A stretch of 64,000 bases of DNA from JANRKF01 sp964519595 (lineage in GTDB: Bacteria; Pseudomonadota; Alphaproteobacteria; Rickettsiales; SXRF01): positions 86,270 to 150,269 of the forward strand of contig CAZFJN010000001.1 of the NCBI GenBank assembly GCA_964519595.1. The letters run 5' to 3'. The notes under the pieces are model-generated. The model had not been told where the DNA came from and made no database searches. It saw only the letters and a program-made list of their open reading frames with translations. How positions within the stretch are numbered: the first letter of the stretch is position 1; each line of letters begins with the position of its first letter. Below, in pieces: positions 17,581 through 27,600 of the stretch. Position numbers and translations under genes: made by a program.

Positions 17581-18339
17581 TTATGATTCCAGCTGTCGTG
17601 AAAGGATTGTATCAAATTCAGTTGCGAAATCATCAAGCTTGTTGGAAAAACGCGTAACTTCCGTATTGAATTTGTTGTAGGCAATAACCGCAGGAATTGC
17701 GGCGAATAAGCCAATTGCCGTAGCGAACAAAGCCTCGGCGATTCCAGGAGCTACGGCAACCAGCGAGGTGTTTTTGCTCATGGCGATTGCGTGGAAGCTG
17801 TTCATAATTCCCCAGACTGTTCCGAATAATCCGACAAAAGGCGCGGCTGAGCCGGTAGTTGCCAGAAAGCCAAGACCGCGTTCCAGATGCTCCATTTCGC
17901 GGTTACGCGCAACTACCATGACTTGCATGATTCGCTCTTTCAGCGAGAGTTTAAAGCCCTGCGGCGCAAGCATAGCGCTACCGCTGGTTTTAGAGCGAAA
18001 CCATTCTTCCATGGCAGCAACGAACATTATCGCCATTGGATGATTAGCGCGTTTTTTGGTTTTTTCGTAGAATTTATCAAGCGCTTCTGACGACCAGAAT
18101 TCGCCTTCAAAGCGTTGTGCCTTGTCTTTAATGCGCCGGAACAGAATATATTTCTCAAAAATAATTCCCCAGCACCAGAAAGAAGCGAGAACAAGGCTGA
18201 TCATGATAAATTTAACCACCAGATCCGCCTGCATGAACATACCAAGAGCGGAAAAATGACTGGCAACTGCGGTTGCTGATCCTTCCAGAGCTGCGCTGTC
18301 AACTCCTTGAACAGCAGTAGATACGGTAGAGCTAGGCAT
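17581..18339 (-). CDS. tolQ: Tol-Pal system proton channel protein TolQ
   Basis: TolQ (252 residues, MotA/TolQ/ExbB family) is the three-helix inner-membrane partner of TolR and converts the proton motive force into TolA movement. The conserved region GLFGTVWGIMNSF and the pore-lining AEALFATAIGLFAAIPAVIAY are intact. The spacing to tolR is 61 bp. Confidence 0.96.
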   Translation of the reverse strand: MPSSTVSTAVQGVDSAALEGSATAVASHFSALGMFMQADLVVKFIMISLVLASFWCWGIIFEKYILFRRIKDKAQRFEGEFWSSEALDKFYEKTKKRANHPMAIMFVAAMEEWFRSKTSGSAMLAPQGFKLSLKERIMQVMVVARNREMEHLERGLGFLATTGSAAPFVGLFGTVWGIMNSFHAIAMSKNTSLVAVAPGIAEALFATAIGLFAAIPAVIAYNKFNTEVTRFSNKLDDFATEFDTILSRQLES

Positions 18340-18409
18340 ATAGATTTAAACTCCTGGTTTTTATTTTATGTTTTTGTTGATGGTTTTATTGATGGTTTTG
18401 TTTATTGTT

Positions 18410-18823
18410 TTATTTAATTCTCGCGTTTTTATCCTTCATTGCGGCGATAATATCAGCAGGAACACGAATTGCGCTGCCTTTATCTGTATTAATCATCACC
18501 AGCTTTACCTCAAGTTCAGCAAGTTTTTCATCATTTCGCAACACAGCTTGCCGCATGATGATTTTTGCTCTGCTTATATCGTGTAGATCACTAGCTATTG
18601 TCAAGAGATCATCAAGCATCGCCGGACGAAAATATTCAATAGCGCAACTTCGCACCACAAACGCCATTTTCTGCGCTAGAAAAAGCTTATGCTGCTCGAT
18701 TCCAGCAGCGCGAAGCCACTCGCTGCGCGCGCGCTCGGCGAATTTAAGATAGTTAGCGTAATATACCACGCCGCCGGAATCTGTATCTTCGTAATAAACG
18801 CGAATTGGGAAAATATGTAACAT
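18410..18823 (-). CDS. ybgC: YbgC-family acyl-CoA thioesterase
   Basis: A 137-residue single hot-dog-fold thioesterase at the head of the tol genes. The active-site loop reads YEDTDSGGVVYYANYLKF, with the catalytic aspartate of the DTD motif at 13 or 15. The histidine often seen in VYHANY is tyrosine here. Members hydrolyse short or medium acyl-CoAs and associate with phospholipid metabolism. It starts the ybgC-tolQRAB set. Confidence 0.93.
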   Translation of the reverse strand: MLHIFPIRVYYEDTDSGGVVYYANYLKFAERARSEWLRAAGIEQHKLFLAQKMAFVVRSCAIEYFRPAMLDDLLTIASDLHDISRAKIIMRQAVLRNDEKLAELEVKLVMINTDKGSAIRVPADIIAAMKDKNARIK

Positions 18824-18921
18824 GCTCTACATATAGCTGTTACGATAAAATTTACATAGTAGAAAATAGTGAAAAATTATAAAAACTCCGCAACAGATTT
18901 ATTATAAAATTTATTATAAAA

Positions 18922-20301
18922 TCACACTGAGCTGTTGCTGGTTATGAAGGCGTGATATGGCAATTGCCGCAGATGGTTATAGAGTACTATTGAGGAGATT
19001 GCCGCAGTCAGCAACGAGGCGAAGAAATAGCCAAAGCCGTAATAGCTGAAGCCGCTTTCAATGGTTATATAAGTGAATATGCCGTTTGAGAGCAGAAAAA
19101 TCGCCTGAATTGCCAGCATTTTCTTGCGGCAATCAAAATAAGCGAGAATTACCATTTCAAACAAGGCGAAAATGTGAAAGAAAGAAGCGAGAACGCCAAT
19201 TCTGAACATGCCGATTTCCAGAAAAGGAATTTCAAACCATGAAAAAATTCTCGAAGCAGCAAGAATAACCGCAACTGTACAAACTCCTTGCACAATGAAG
19301 AAGTTTCTGGCGCTTCTGATCAGAACATCAACTATTTTTTTCTGATTTTCGATGATTTTCGCAAGGTTTTTATGAGTTAGAATATCATGATAGAATTTCT
19401 GATATTTAAGAAAGAAGCTGGTTTCAATGCTGAAAATGAAAATCGCCATGGTTGGAATTACGGTAAGATACGCCAGAAACATCGCGCTGTCATAATGCGG
19501 ATAATAAGTCATTTTATTAGGAAGAGTAACTGCTTCCGGCGCAAATATCCACATCACGCATTTATCAATCCAGATGGAAATATTATATAATATTCCGCCA
19601 ACCGCTAAATCCCAGTATTTGGAAAAATAAGGCGCGAGATTGACCTTGCCAACCATCTTGTAAGGATATTCAACAAAAATTCTGCCGAGCAGTGAAAAAC
19701 CAATCCAGGCAAGTCCTATATTGAAGCCAGTCATGGTGCCGTTACTTCCCCAGGAAAGCGGAGAGAACTGCGAAATAACCACGGCAATTGTCATTCCGAC
19801 AACAAAAGCGAGAGTGACTGATTTATAATCTTTAAGCGCGGTTACATAAACGCCGAGAATCCAGATTAAGGAAACGAGGTAAAGATTGGCAACAGCATTA
19901 AGGCGCAGAACAATGTCCATTTCCACATAATAAAAATAATAATACACGGCAAAGGGCAGTAGCAATAGATAAACCAGCGCGATGCTGATAATTACCAGAG
20001 TTGGCGTTGAGGTTAAATCTTTACGGTGAATGCAATCAGCAAGATAACGTGTGACCACCATGAAAACTGGCGCTGAGATTATTAAAGATGCGACAAAATT
20101 ATAAACAACGATAATCTGGAAATTATTCATCTGTTCTAAAGCCGCCTCGCCTGCGCCAAGCGGATACATGAAGGCAAGAGCTAAAACCGTGCATAACCAT
20201 GGTCCGGCGGAAACGACAGTGGCATGTGTGTAAGCGCGGAAAATTCCAATCAGATTATCCTGATTCGTAAGGCGCTTCAGTTCAAATCCTATTCCTGCCA
20301 T
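18922..20301 (-). CDS. pelG: Pel polysaccharide inner-membrane transporter PelG
   Basis: PelG is a polytopic MATE/Wzx-like membrane protein thought to move Pel across the inner membrane, in complex with PelD and PelE. The diagnostic N-terminus MAGIGFELKRL is present, followed by about twelve hydrophobic segments in 459 residues (normal length). Conserved landmarks are SAGPWL near residue 32 and VVTRYLADCI near 82. It is the last gene of the cluster; 69 bp separate it from pelF. Confidence 0.94.
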   Translation of the reverse strand: MAGIGFELKRLTNQDNLIGIFRAYTHATVVSAGPWLCTVLALAFMYPLGAGEAALEQMNNFQIIVVYNFVASLIISAPVFMVVTRYLADCIHRKDLTSTPTLVIISIALVYLLLLPFAVYYYFYYVEMDIVLRLNAVANLYLVSLIWILGVYVTALKDYKSVTLAFVVGMTIAVVISQFSPLSWGSNGTMTGFNIGLAWIGFSLLGRIFVEYPYKMVGKVNLAPYFSKYWDLAVGGILYNISIWIDKCVMWIFAPEAVTLPNKMTYYPHYDSAMFLAYLTVIPTMAIFIFSIETSFFLKYQKFYHDILTHKNLAKIIENQKKIVDVLIRSARNFFIVQGVCTVAVILAASRIFSWFEIPFLEIGMFRIGVLASFFHIFALFEMVILAYFDCRKKMLAIQAIFLLSNGIFTYITIESGFSYYGFGYFFASLLTAAISSIVLYNHLRQLPYHAFITSNSSV

Positions 20302-20370
20302 TTTGTGTCCATTTCTAATAATACCACTAATAATAACGCAGCATATTAAGTTATCTAAAATAATGCGTTA

Positions 20371-21984
20371 TTATTTTATGCAAGAAGAATATAAATCGTG
20401 ATATGCGCCATATTGATCTTGTTTTTTGTAGTATCTGGCAACGCGCGCGCGCATTGAAGCGCAGCATGATTGATATAGTTCACGGTCAGCAAACAGCTTT
20501 AAAACGCCGCTGGCAAGCGCGGAAGAATTAGAAGGCGGCACAACCACGCCGCCAGGACCAAGATTTGGCGCTTCATTGACACTTCCCATTAGCAATTCAC
20601 GGCAAGATCCTACATCAGTTACTACTGCCGGAATTCCTGCCGCTCCTGCTTCTAATATAACCAGAGGCTGTGCTTCGCTGATACTGCAGGAAACCAGAAT
20701 ATCAATTTCCGGTAGATAATCTTCGATTTTTACCTGGCCGGTAAAAATAATATTATTATCAAGCGCAAAAAACCGCGCCATATTGCGGCATTCCTCAGCG
20801 TAAGCAGGATCTTCATCGCTTGAGCCAATGATCAGCGCACGCAGATTCGGAATGGTTTTTATTATCGAAGCAACGGCGGTTAGAAAATTCTTAATATCCT
20901 TAATTGGAACAACGCGACAGATAAGGCCAATTGTCGGACGCATTTCTGTTGCGGAAATTTTTGCTGCAGAAATTTCTGTTGCGGAAATTTTCGTTGCAGA
21001 AGATGAATCAGCAGATAAGAAATTACGCCTTGGAATGCGCGAGAATCTTTCAATATCTATGCCGTTTGGAATAACTTTCATTTTCTCAGGATTTGCGCCG
21101 TCGGCAAGCTGCGCCTTCTGATTGTCGCCATATAGAGTTATTATATGATCTGCCGCTTCGTAGGAAATGCGCGAATAGTTCGTAAAAATATCTATCCATA
21201 AATCATGCAAATCTCGTTCGCTGAAATCAATGGTCATTGCTTTTGAGCCAGCATCATCGAGCCAATCGGCAAGAGCAATTTCAATACGCCGTTCGTTAGT
21301 ATATATTCCGTGTTCTGTGATTATGGAAGGACGTCCGGTTTCAATTCTTGTACGCGCTGACATAAGTCCAGCATATCCGGTGCTTAAAGCGTGGTAGCAG
21401 CGCGCTGGCGGCAATTCTGCAATCATCAGAGAATATAAATTTCCCATAATAGAGCGCCACGACCAGAAATAATCAAGCATTGAGCTGTTGGGAAAGGAGG
21501 TTTTATACATGTTAGTGAGCAATTCCCAGGCTTGCTCGCTATCAAGCATCATTTTACTGCCGAGAAGATCACGATAAGGCGCAACGGCTGAAAGCATTGC
21601 GCTGTAATCAGCAAGAGATGCGCCGGAAGAAGTAAGCGCCATAAGCGGTTGTTGCAAAGATTTAAACAAAGCGGCAGCTGCTTCGCTGTTCATTTTTTTT
21701 CCAGTCGGCAGGCGCTGGAGAAAGAGCTGTGACAAGCCGCTGATATTTTTTGGCAATTCATAGCGCAATTGCGGAACTTCATCACGCGGCAAAATGGTAA
21801 TCACATGAAAAGTAAAATCCGGATGGTTGCGGATCATATCATGTGTCCATGCTGATACGCCGCCGAAAACATAAGGATATGTTCCTTCCATTATCAGGCA
21901 TATATCTGCCGGCTTATGTTCTGCCGACTTATGTTCTGCCGGCTGATGCGAAGATTTAATGCTATTATGCTCTGAATATTTCAT
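20371..21984 (-). CDS. pelF: Pel polysaccharide glycosyltransferase PelF
   Basis: PelF is the cytosolic GT4-family glycosyltransferase that polymerises Pel from a UDP-sugar. It shows CLIMEGTYPYVFGGVSAW near the N-terminus, ITEHGIYTNERRIEI, GLICRVVPIKDIK for the nucleotide half, and the E-x7-E motif EAQPLVILE. The frame is open further upstream to 22110, but that part overlaps pelE; the ATG at 21984 gives 537 residues and a 20-bp overlap with the pelE stop. Two repeat tracts are coded: AEHK units near the N-terminus and alternating ATKISATEIS-type units near residues 330-350, both on the surface side of the fold by position. Confidence 0.93.
   Translation of the reverse strand: MKYSEHNSIKSSHQPAEHKSAEHKPADICLIMEGTYPYVFGGVSAWTHDMIRNHPDFTFHVITILPRDEVPQLRYELPKNISGLSQLFLQRLPTGKKMNSEAAAALFKSLQQPLMALTSSGASLADYSAMLSAVAPYRDLLGSKMMLDSEQAWELLTNMYKTSFPNSSMLDYFWSWRSIMGNLYSLMIAELPPARCYHALSTGYAGLMSARTRIETGRPSIITEHGIYTNERRIEIALADWLDDAGSKAMTIDFSERDLHDLWIDIFTNYSRISYEAADHIITLYGDNQKAQLADGANPEKMKVIPNGIDIERFSRIPRRNFLSADSSSATKISATEISAAKISATEMRPTIGLICRVVPIKDIKNFLTAVASIIKTIPNLRALIIGSSDEDPAYAEECRNMARFFALDNNIIFTGQVKIEDYLPEIDILVSCSISEAQPLVILEAGAAGIPAVVTDVGSCRELLMGSVNEAPNLGPGGVVVPPSNSSALASGVLKLFADRELYQSCCASMRARVARYYKKQDQYGAYHDLYSSCIK
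20940..21003. repeat. 15-bp in-frame tandem repeat inside pelF
   Basis: About four copies of a 15-bp unit (GCGGAAATTTCTGTT and variants) code for repeated five-residue blocks such as AAKIS and ATEIS. They lie between the two halves of the GT4 fold, just before GLICRVVP. Confidence 0.85.
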
Positions 21985-23170
21985 GAACTGATTTTTCCAG
22001 CAAATTAGGTTTTTCCCACAGATTAAGGGCTTGTTTAAGTGATATAAGATGTAAATCATCGCGCTTTCCAGCCGGTTGCGCTTTTGCTGCAAATTCGCGC
22101 AGATCATCATATCTTCCGAGTGAAAACAGCGACTCGCTGTACCAGTCTGAGATAGCGTCTAAATGGTTTTTATTGCCGCTTGCAGAATTTTTGTCGAGCG
22201 CGGTTTCAACATTTATCTGGTTGTTATTTTCAGCGAAATAACGCTCAAACCAGTAGCATGATTTTTCATAATTGCCGTTACGCATCATAATTCTGCCGAT
22301 TTTTGCATAAACTGAATGATCTTGCGGATAAATATTTAAATATTCATTGTATAAATCGAGAGCTTTTTTGCGATTTAACATCTCATTATCGCGATCGATA
22401 AGTCCTGTATAAGCATAATTATCATAATGTTCAGCAACGGCGAGCATTATTTCAGGATTTTTAAGCTTTGCGACTGGAAGAGCTGATAATTTATTCATCC
22501 GTTTGAGAAACTGTGATTCTATACGCGCAATAGCGGTTGCTGCTTGAACGCGAATCATATTGCTGGAATCGTTCAGAGCTTTTCTGAATAAAGGCGCGAA
22601 ATCAGGGCTGAAATGTCGTGTCATTTTGCCAAGAGCGTGACGTTTCTGCACATCGCTGCCGAAGGAGATAACATCAAGAAATGGAATAATTGTATGCGAA
22701 ATAACTGCATCATCGCGGCCGCTTAGAATATCTTCGTAAATTCTTTCGGAACGTGATTTTATTATGCGCGGAGAAATTGATTCAAAAAAATCATCAAAAT
22801 TCTTATGGCTTTTTACGCCGTAAATACGAATTACAATAGAAAGAATCACTCCGGCAGCTCCGAAAACGCCGCTGGTAAATATAGCAAGTGCCAGAATTGT
22901 TTCAAAACGCGCATCTGTTCTGGTTCGCAAGCGTAACAGAGCATAAAGAATTACAGCGAATGTTGTTGTCATATGTGCGATAATCGCCTGTGGCAGTGAC
23001 CATATTCCAGTAATTAACTGCCAGATCAGAAATATTTCAGCGGCAAGAGCGAGCGCAGCAATTAATAAAGCGCTTTTTCCTGTTGCCTGCTCAGTAGCGG
23101 CAATATGCAGATCAGGAGGCTTAAAATAAGCATCTATCTGCTCGGATAATTCAAGAAAAGTTTTTTTCAT
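21965..23170 (-). CDS. pelE: Pel biosynthesis inner-membrane TPR protein PelE
   Basis: PelE (401 residues) is a membrane protein with a cytosolic TPR domain that links PelD and PelG. Three hydrophobic helices are seen near residues 33-53, 60-80 and 92-113, then a HEAT-like segment (FRKALNDSSNMIRVQAATAIARIES, quoted loosely as an Ala/Ile-rich repeat) and TPR motifs around YNEYLNIYPQDHSVYAKIGR. Identity rests on position and architecture as much as on sequence. Its stop overlaps the pelF start by 20 bp. Confidence 0.85.
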   Translation of the reverse strand: MKKTFLELSEQIDAYFKPPDLHIAATEQATGKSALLIAALALAAEIFLIWQLITGIWSLPQAIIAHMTTTFAVILYALLRLRTRTDARFETILALAIFTSGVFGAAGVILSIVIRIYGVKSHKNFDDFFESISPRIIKSRSERIYEDILSGRDDAVISHTIIPFLDVISFGSDVQKRHALGKMTRHFSPDFAPLFRKALNDSSNMIRVQAATAIARIESQFLKRMNKLSALPVAKLKNPEIMLAVAEHYDNYAYTGLIDRDNEMLNRKKALDLYNEYLNIYPQDHSVYAKIGRIMMRNGNYEKSCYWFERYFAENNNQINVETALDKNSASGNKNHLDAISDWYSESLFSLGRYDDLREFAAKAQPAGKRDDLHLISLKQALNLWEKPNLLEKSVHEIFRA

Positions 23171-23231
23171 AGCATTTATTTTTTATCATTTATTCTTTAT
23201 CATTGTTCTATGGCAAATTTGTGAACACTGT

Positions 23232-24635
23232 TTACTGAAGCGGCTTGTTGTTTTTAGCATCATATATGTTTTGAATTGTGAATGTTATGTTAGCATTCTC
23301 AGCGATAATTGCCAGATCGACTGAAAGTTTACGGCGAATTTTATCAAGCACAATCTGCGCGCCTTCCAGAGAAGTTGTCGGCAATACTATTGAATAACCT
23401 CCCTCTTCATCAGCACTGTCGAAAGCAAGGTCAACAGAACGCAACACGCTCTGCACTGAAGCAGAAAGCGCCTGAGCAATGCGAATTCGCACCTCTTTAT
23501 CAAATTGCAGAGGATTGTTAAGCTTAACCTGCAGCATGGTAACGTCAAAGCCAACGCGTTTTGAAAGAGCTTTTATATAGTCAATATAACGATAAAAATA
23601 ATGTTCAGTGAGCAGATTATGATCAGGATTAATGATACTTGATGATTTACTTAAGTGATATTTATGCGCGTTTATCATTGCCAGACCGCCCCAGTCGCAA
23701 ATTGCCGCGAAAGTTTGAATATTAGTGATATGCAAATCGACAAAATTCATTTTTTCGATTTTCAGCATTCCGAATACTTCGCCGCTTTCACGATCAACTA
23801 AAGGTCCGGCAATTATTCCCTGACTGATGCCCTGATGCGAAAGAATTTGTTCCTGCTCAGGAATAACCACGCAGATTACAGATTTTTTATTAACTACCGC
23901 GTCGTAAATTTTGCTGTCAGTTGAAAATTCATTAAGGAAAGAATCTTTTTCTTCCCAGCCGTGAATAAGGGTGTTTTGTAAGCCGGTTTTGTGCAAGGAA
24001 TAAAGCGAGAATTTCTCCGGATTAAGCGTAGATTCAACAAGTTCTTCAATGCCTTTCATAACCTCAATGCCGCTTAAGCTTTCAAGGGTTTTTGCCGCGT
24101 GATAAACTGAAATTGCCGAGCGCATCTGGCCGGCAACCTGAAGTTCAAGGCGCTGTTTTACTTCTTTAACTTTTTCGTAAGCGGCGCTTATTTCATGTTC
24201 ACGTTTTTGCGAATCATTAAGCTCTCTTTCCAAACGTTCACGCTCAAAAATATGCATTTGGCGCAATTCGCCAAAAACCACTGCTGCCGCCAGATTAAGC
24301 AAAGGAACGCGCAGAACGTAAAATAGATATTCATAAGCATCCTGCGTGATAGTTTGCTCAGGCAGTTGCCAGCAAAATAATGAAATACTAGTTATGAAGG
24401 TTGCGAATAAAGCTTCTTTTGTACCGTATTTACAAGCGATAATCAGGACAATAAAAAGATAAGGACTAGGGCTTATATTCCAGTAATTTGTGCGATCGAG
24501 AAACACTGAATCAAACAGCAGCAACGCGATTACGGCAATAGTAATTTCCAGCAACGCCGAAAGGCGCAGGCCAAGAAATAGCCTGCGCGGCGGTTTGACG
24601 TAAGATTTAAAATCCTCAGTCGTTGTCACTGTCAT
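23232..24635 (-). CDS. pelD: c-di-GMP receptor PelD
   Basis: PelD activates Pel synthesis after binding cyclic-di-GMP. In the 467-residue form there are four membrane helices (about 25-41, 58-69, 72-88, 103-124), a coiled coil (130-170), a GAF domain (about 185-320) and a degenerate GGDEF domain. The inhibitory-site motif RxxD is kept as RSVD at residues 399-402, while the GGDEF signature is replaced by EEGGY, so it should bind but not make c-di-GMP. The frame is open to 24839, inside pelB; I took the ATG at 24635, overlapping pelB by 20 bp. A GTG at 24629 has better spacing from GGAG and is an alternative. Confidence 0.92.
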   Translation of the reverse strand: MTVTTTEDFKSYVKPPRRLFLGLRLSALLEITIAVIALLLFDSVFLDRTNYWNISPSPYLFIVLIIACKYGTKEALFATFITSISLFCWQLPEQTITQDAYEYLFYVLRVPLLNLAAAVVFGELRQMHIFERERLERELNDSQKREHEISAAYEKVKEVKQRLELQVAGQMRSAISVYHAAKTLESLSGIEVMKGIEELVESTLNPEKFSLYSLHKTGLQNTLIHGWEEKDSFLNEFSTDSKIYDAVVNKKSVICVVIPEQEQILSHQGISQGIIAGPLVDRESGEVFGMLKIEKMNFVDLHITNIQTFAAICDWGGLAMINAHKYHLSKSSSIINPDHNLLTEHYFYRYIDYIKALSKRVGFDVTMLQVKLNNPLQFDKEVRIRIAQALSASVQSVLRSVDLAFDSADEEGGYSIVLPTTSLEGAQIVLDKIRRKLSVDLAIIAENANITFTIQNIYDAKNNKPLQ

Positions 24636-27600
24636 ATCTCCAGCGAAGATTAATGCCAATTCGTGTTGTCGCGCTGCTGCTGTTGCTGCGATCAAGTCCG
24701 TAAAGAGCGCGGAGCTGTAAATCCAGCGCCTCGTTAATTGTATATGTAAGGCGGCCAAGGCAGGAAGGAGAGCTGCCGCCAAAGCGATCAAAAGCATAGC
24801 CGCTAAAAATATCGCCGCGCAAATCTCTGCTAAAATCACGCGCTATATTGACTGAGAAGAAATGCACCTCGCGTGATCCTTGCGCGAAAAGCCGCGTGTA
24901 ATAGCCGCCGCTGTCGAGTGATTTTTTGTGATTTAAATCATATTCAGCATCAAAGCCATAACCAAGCGCGATATATGGAAATTTCTCGCGGAGAATATAA
25001 ATAATTTCCAGCTTGCTGGAGATTGTTTGTAAAACCTTGTCGGCAAATTCATTGTCATAATTATTAACGCCGCCATTTACGCTGATAAACCAGCGCGGAT
25101 CAGGTTTTATAAGATGAGATGCTGATATTCTGTCGCGAGTTGCATAGTCAAGAATCGCGTCAAAACCTTCCCAGTAAGGTTTTTGCCATTCAACTGCAAA
25201 TCCTGTTTCGCCAAATTCATTGAGGAAATTATAATAACCGCCAATTCCGGCTGATTCTTCATTGCCAAAGAGAGAAGCCTTAATTCTTCTGCCATTTTCA
25301 GCGTAATAATTAACGGAAACTTCCATTTGCCGTCTGCTGTCAGAGAAATTTCCTATTCTGCCGTCGGCACGGCGCAGAGCAGAAACATCAACCATATTCT
25401 GCTTTAATATTGCGTCTAAGCGAATATTATTGTCATTATGACGGAAATTGCGATAACCGCTAATGGTGGAAATATTTTGCGTTTGATCGTCAGAAGAAAG
25501 AATTTCGTGATCAAGAATAAAATGTGAAGCATGTTGACGTTTTAAATTACGCTCTAATTCCTGCAGCCCTTGATGATGCGGCGCTAATAAGCGTGCTGCT
25601 TTAGCTAATTCTAATGATTTTAAAGGATTACCGCCGCTTAATTCAGCGCTGGCAGCAAGCGCCAGAATCTGAGTATTTCTGCTGTTTGCAGGATTAGCAG
25701 CGAGTAATTTATTTACACGCGCAAGAGCATTGTGAATTTTTCCTGTTTCCAGCTCATAACGCGCTTGCAATAATTCATAACGCAACGCAAGCCTTGCTTT
25801 TTCTGCCTTAGCGCGCGCTGATGATTCAATTTCCGGATATAACGATAAAACATAACTATCTTTACCACTTATTCCTGATTCTTTTACCACGATTGTATAA
25901 TCAGGATTTGCCGCAATCAAAGCCGCATGATGTCCTTCGCTGACATAGCTAATCCAGCTTGCTGCTTGCAGTGGTTTTAATAATTCTCTTTGTTCATCGC
26001 CAAAAACTTGTGGAAATTTCAGCAATAATTTCTTGCCCTCTTCAATTAATTCATAGCTGGCAATTAATCTGCCGGTATTAAGCTGTAGCGAAGGAATTTT
26101 TGTTTCCTGTAAAGCTGAATCATCTGCTGAGAATTTGCCAGAAAATCCTGAAAGAATTTCCTGAGCTTGTTCATAGCGGCGTAAATCAAGCAAGGCGGCG
26201 ATATAATCAGCGCGCAGTGACACATTATCAGGATTAGCAGCAAGAGCCTCTCTTAAAATTGTAAGCCCCTCTTCCTGCTTGCCAAGCCAGATTTTGCTGA
26301 TTGCAGAAACAGTTTCCGTTTCCGGACTATTCCGTTTCTGCTCGGCAATTAAACGCGCCGCAGCAGAATAAAAATTTCCCGCTTCTTTAAGCTTTTCCTG
26401 ATGACGAAGTAATTCAGCATAAATGAACAACACGCGATAAGGATCAGGAACAAGCTTTTCCTGATTCTCAACTATTTCCTTATCTTCATCTGCCTTAATA
26501 TTTTTTTCCTGAATATTTCTTTCCTGAATATTTCTTTCCTGAATGCTTTTTTCCTGAATGTTTGCTTCATGAATATTATTTTCCTGAATGTTTTTCAGTT
26601 TTGCCGCAGATTTGCTCAAATACAGCGCGCTTTTTTCATATTCTCCTTGCTCAAAAGCAAGAATGCCTAGTTCGCTGTTTGCTTCGTAATCATCATTATT
26701 TAAGATAAGAATTGCCTGATAAGCCTGCTGCGCGAAATTTGTGAAATCATGTTGCCTTGCTAATTGTCCATATTGGCGCAGATTTTCTATGTTGTTTTCA
26801 GCCAGCGAATTTTTGATATTGCTTTCTGCAATAGCAGCAAAATCTCCATTATTAATCGTTGCATTTATATAACGAGCGGAAAACATCTTGTTTTTAAGCG
26901 CCTGCGGATTGCTGCCGGCTAAAGCAAGAACATCATTATCAGCAGCATAATTAGCCAGCAAATCAAGCCAGCCAGATTGTTCCTGTAAAGATGCGCTCCT
27001 TATTGCCGCTAAATAATGTTTTTTAAGCCAGCTTACTTGTTCTGTGTTTAAATAAGGTCCCCACAAATAAAGGAGAGTTTTAACATCAGCACTGTCATAA
27101 GAAACAACAGCAGCATTTGTTGCAGTTGTTTTAGTTGTAGTAGTTGTTGTTGTAGTTGTTGTTGTAGTGGTAGTTGCTTTAGTTTTTGTAGTTGAAGAAA
27201 TGAGTGATAAAAGTAATGCCTCAGCGTCAGAATAATAACCGTTATTAAGCAAGGTAAAGGCAATAGCGCGGCGTTCATCTGCGGAAGATTCAGCTTGGTT
27301 AGCAAGTTTTATCCAGAAGATTCGCGCTTGTTCATGATTTCCTGATTTGTCGAGATTAGTAGCGTATATATGCGCCCAGTTGCCGCCCTTTTCTTCCGCC
27401 AACTGCTTGATTGCCGGCAGCGCAATGTCGCTTAATTGTGCATTGATAAGCGTGTAAATCAAGGCAAGGCGTTCTTCTTCTGTAATATTTCCTGCTAATT
27501 TGGCGCGCGCGTAGCTGGTCAATTCAGCGTGATATTTGCTTTTCTTCTCTTCTGATGTTTTTGATTTTTCTGATGCTTCTGACTCTTCTGATGATTTTGA

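Noticed and set aside
21985..22110. N-terminal extension of PelF
   Set aside because: It overlaps pelE by more than 100 bp; the Met at 21984 gives a normal overlap.
24636..24839. N-terminal extension of PelD
   Set aside because: It lies within the coding region of the PelB barrel and would add an atypical fifth hydrophobic segment.
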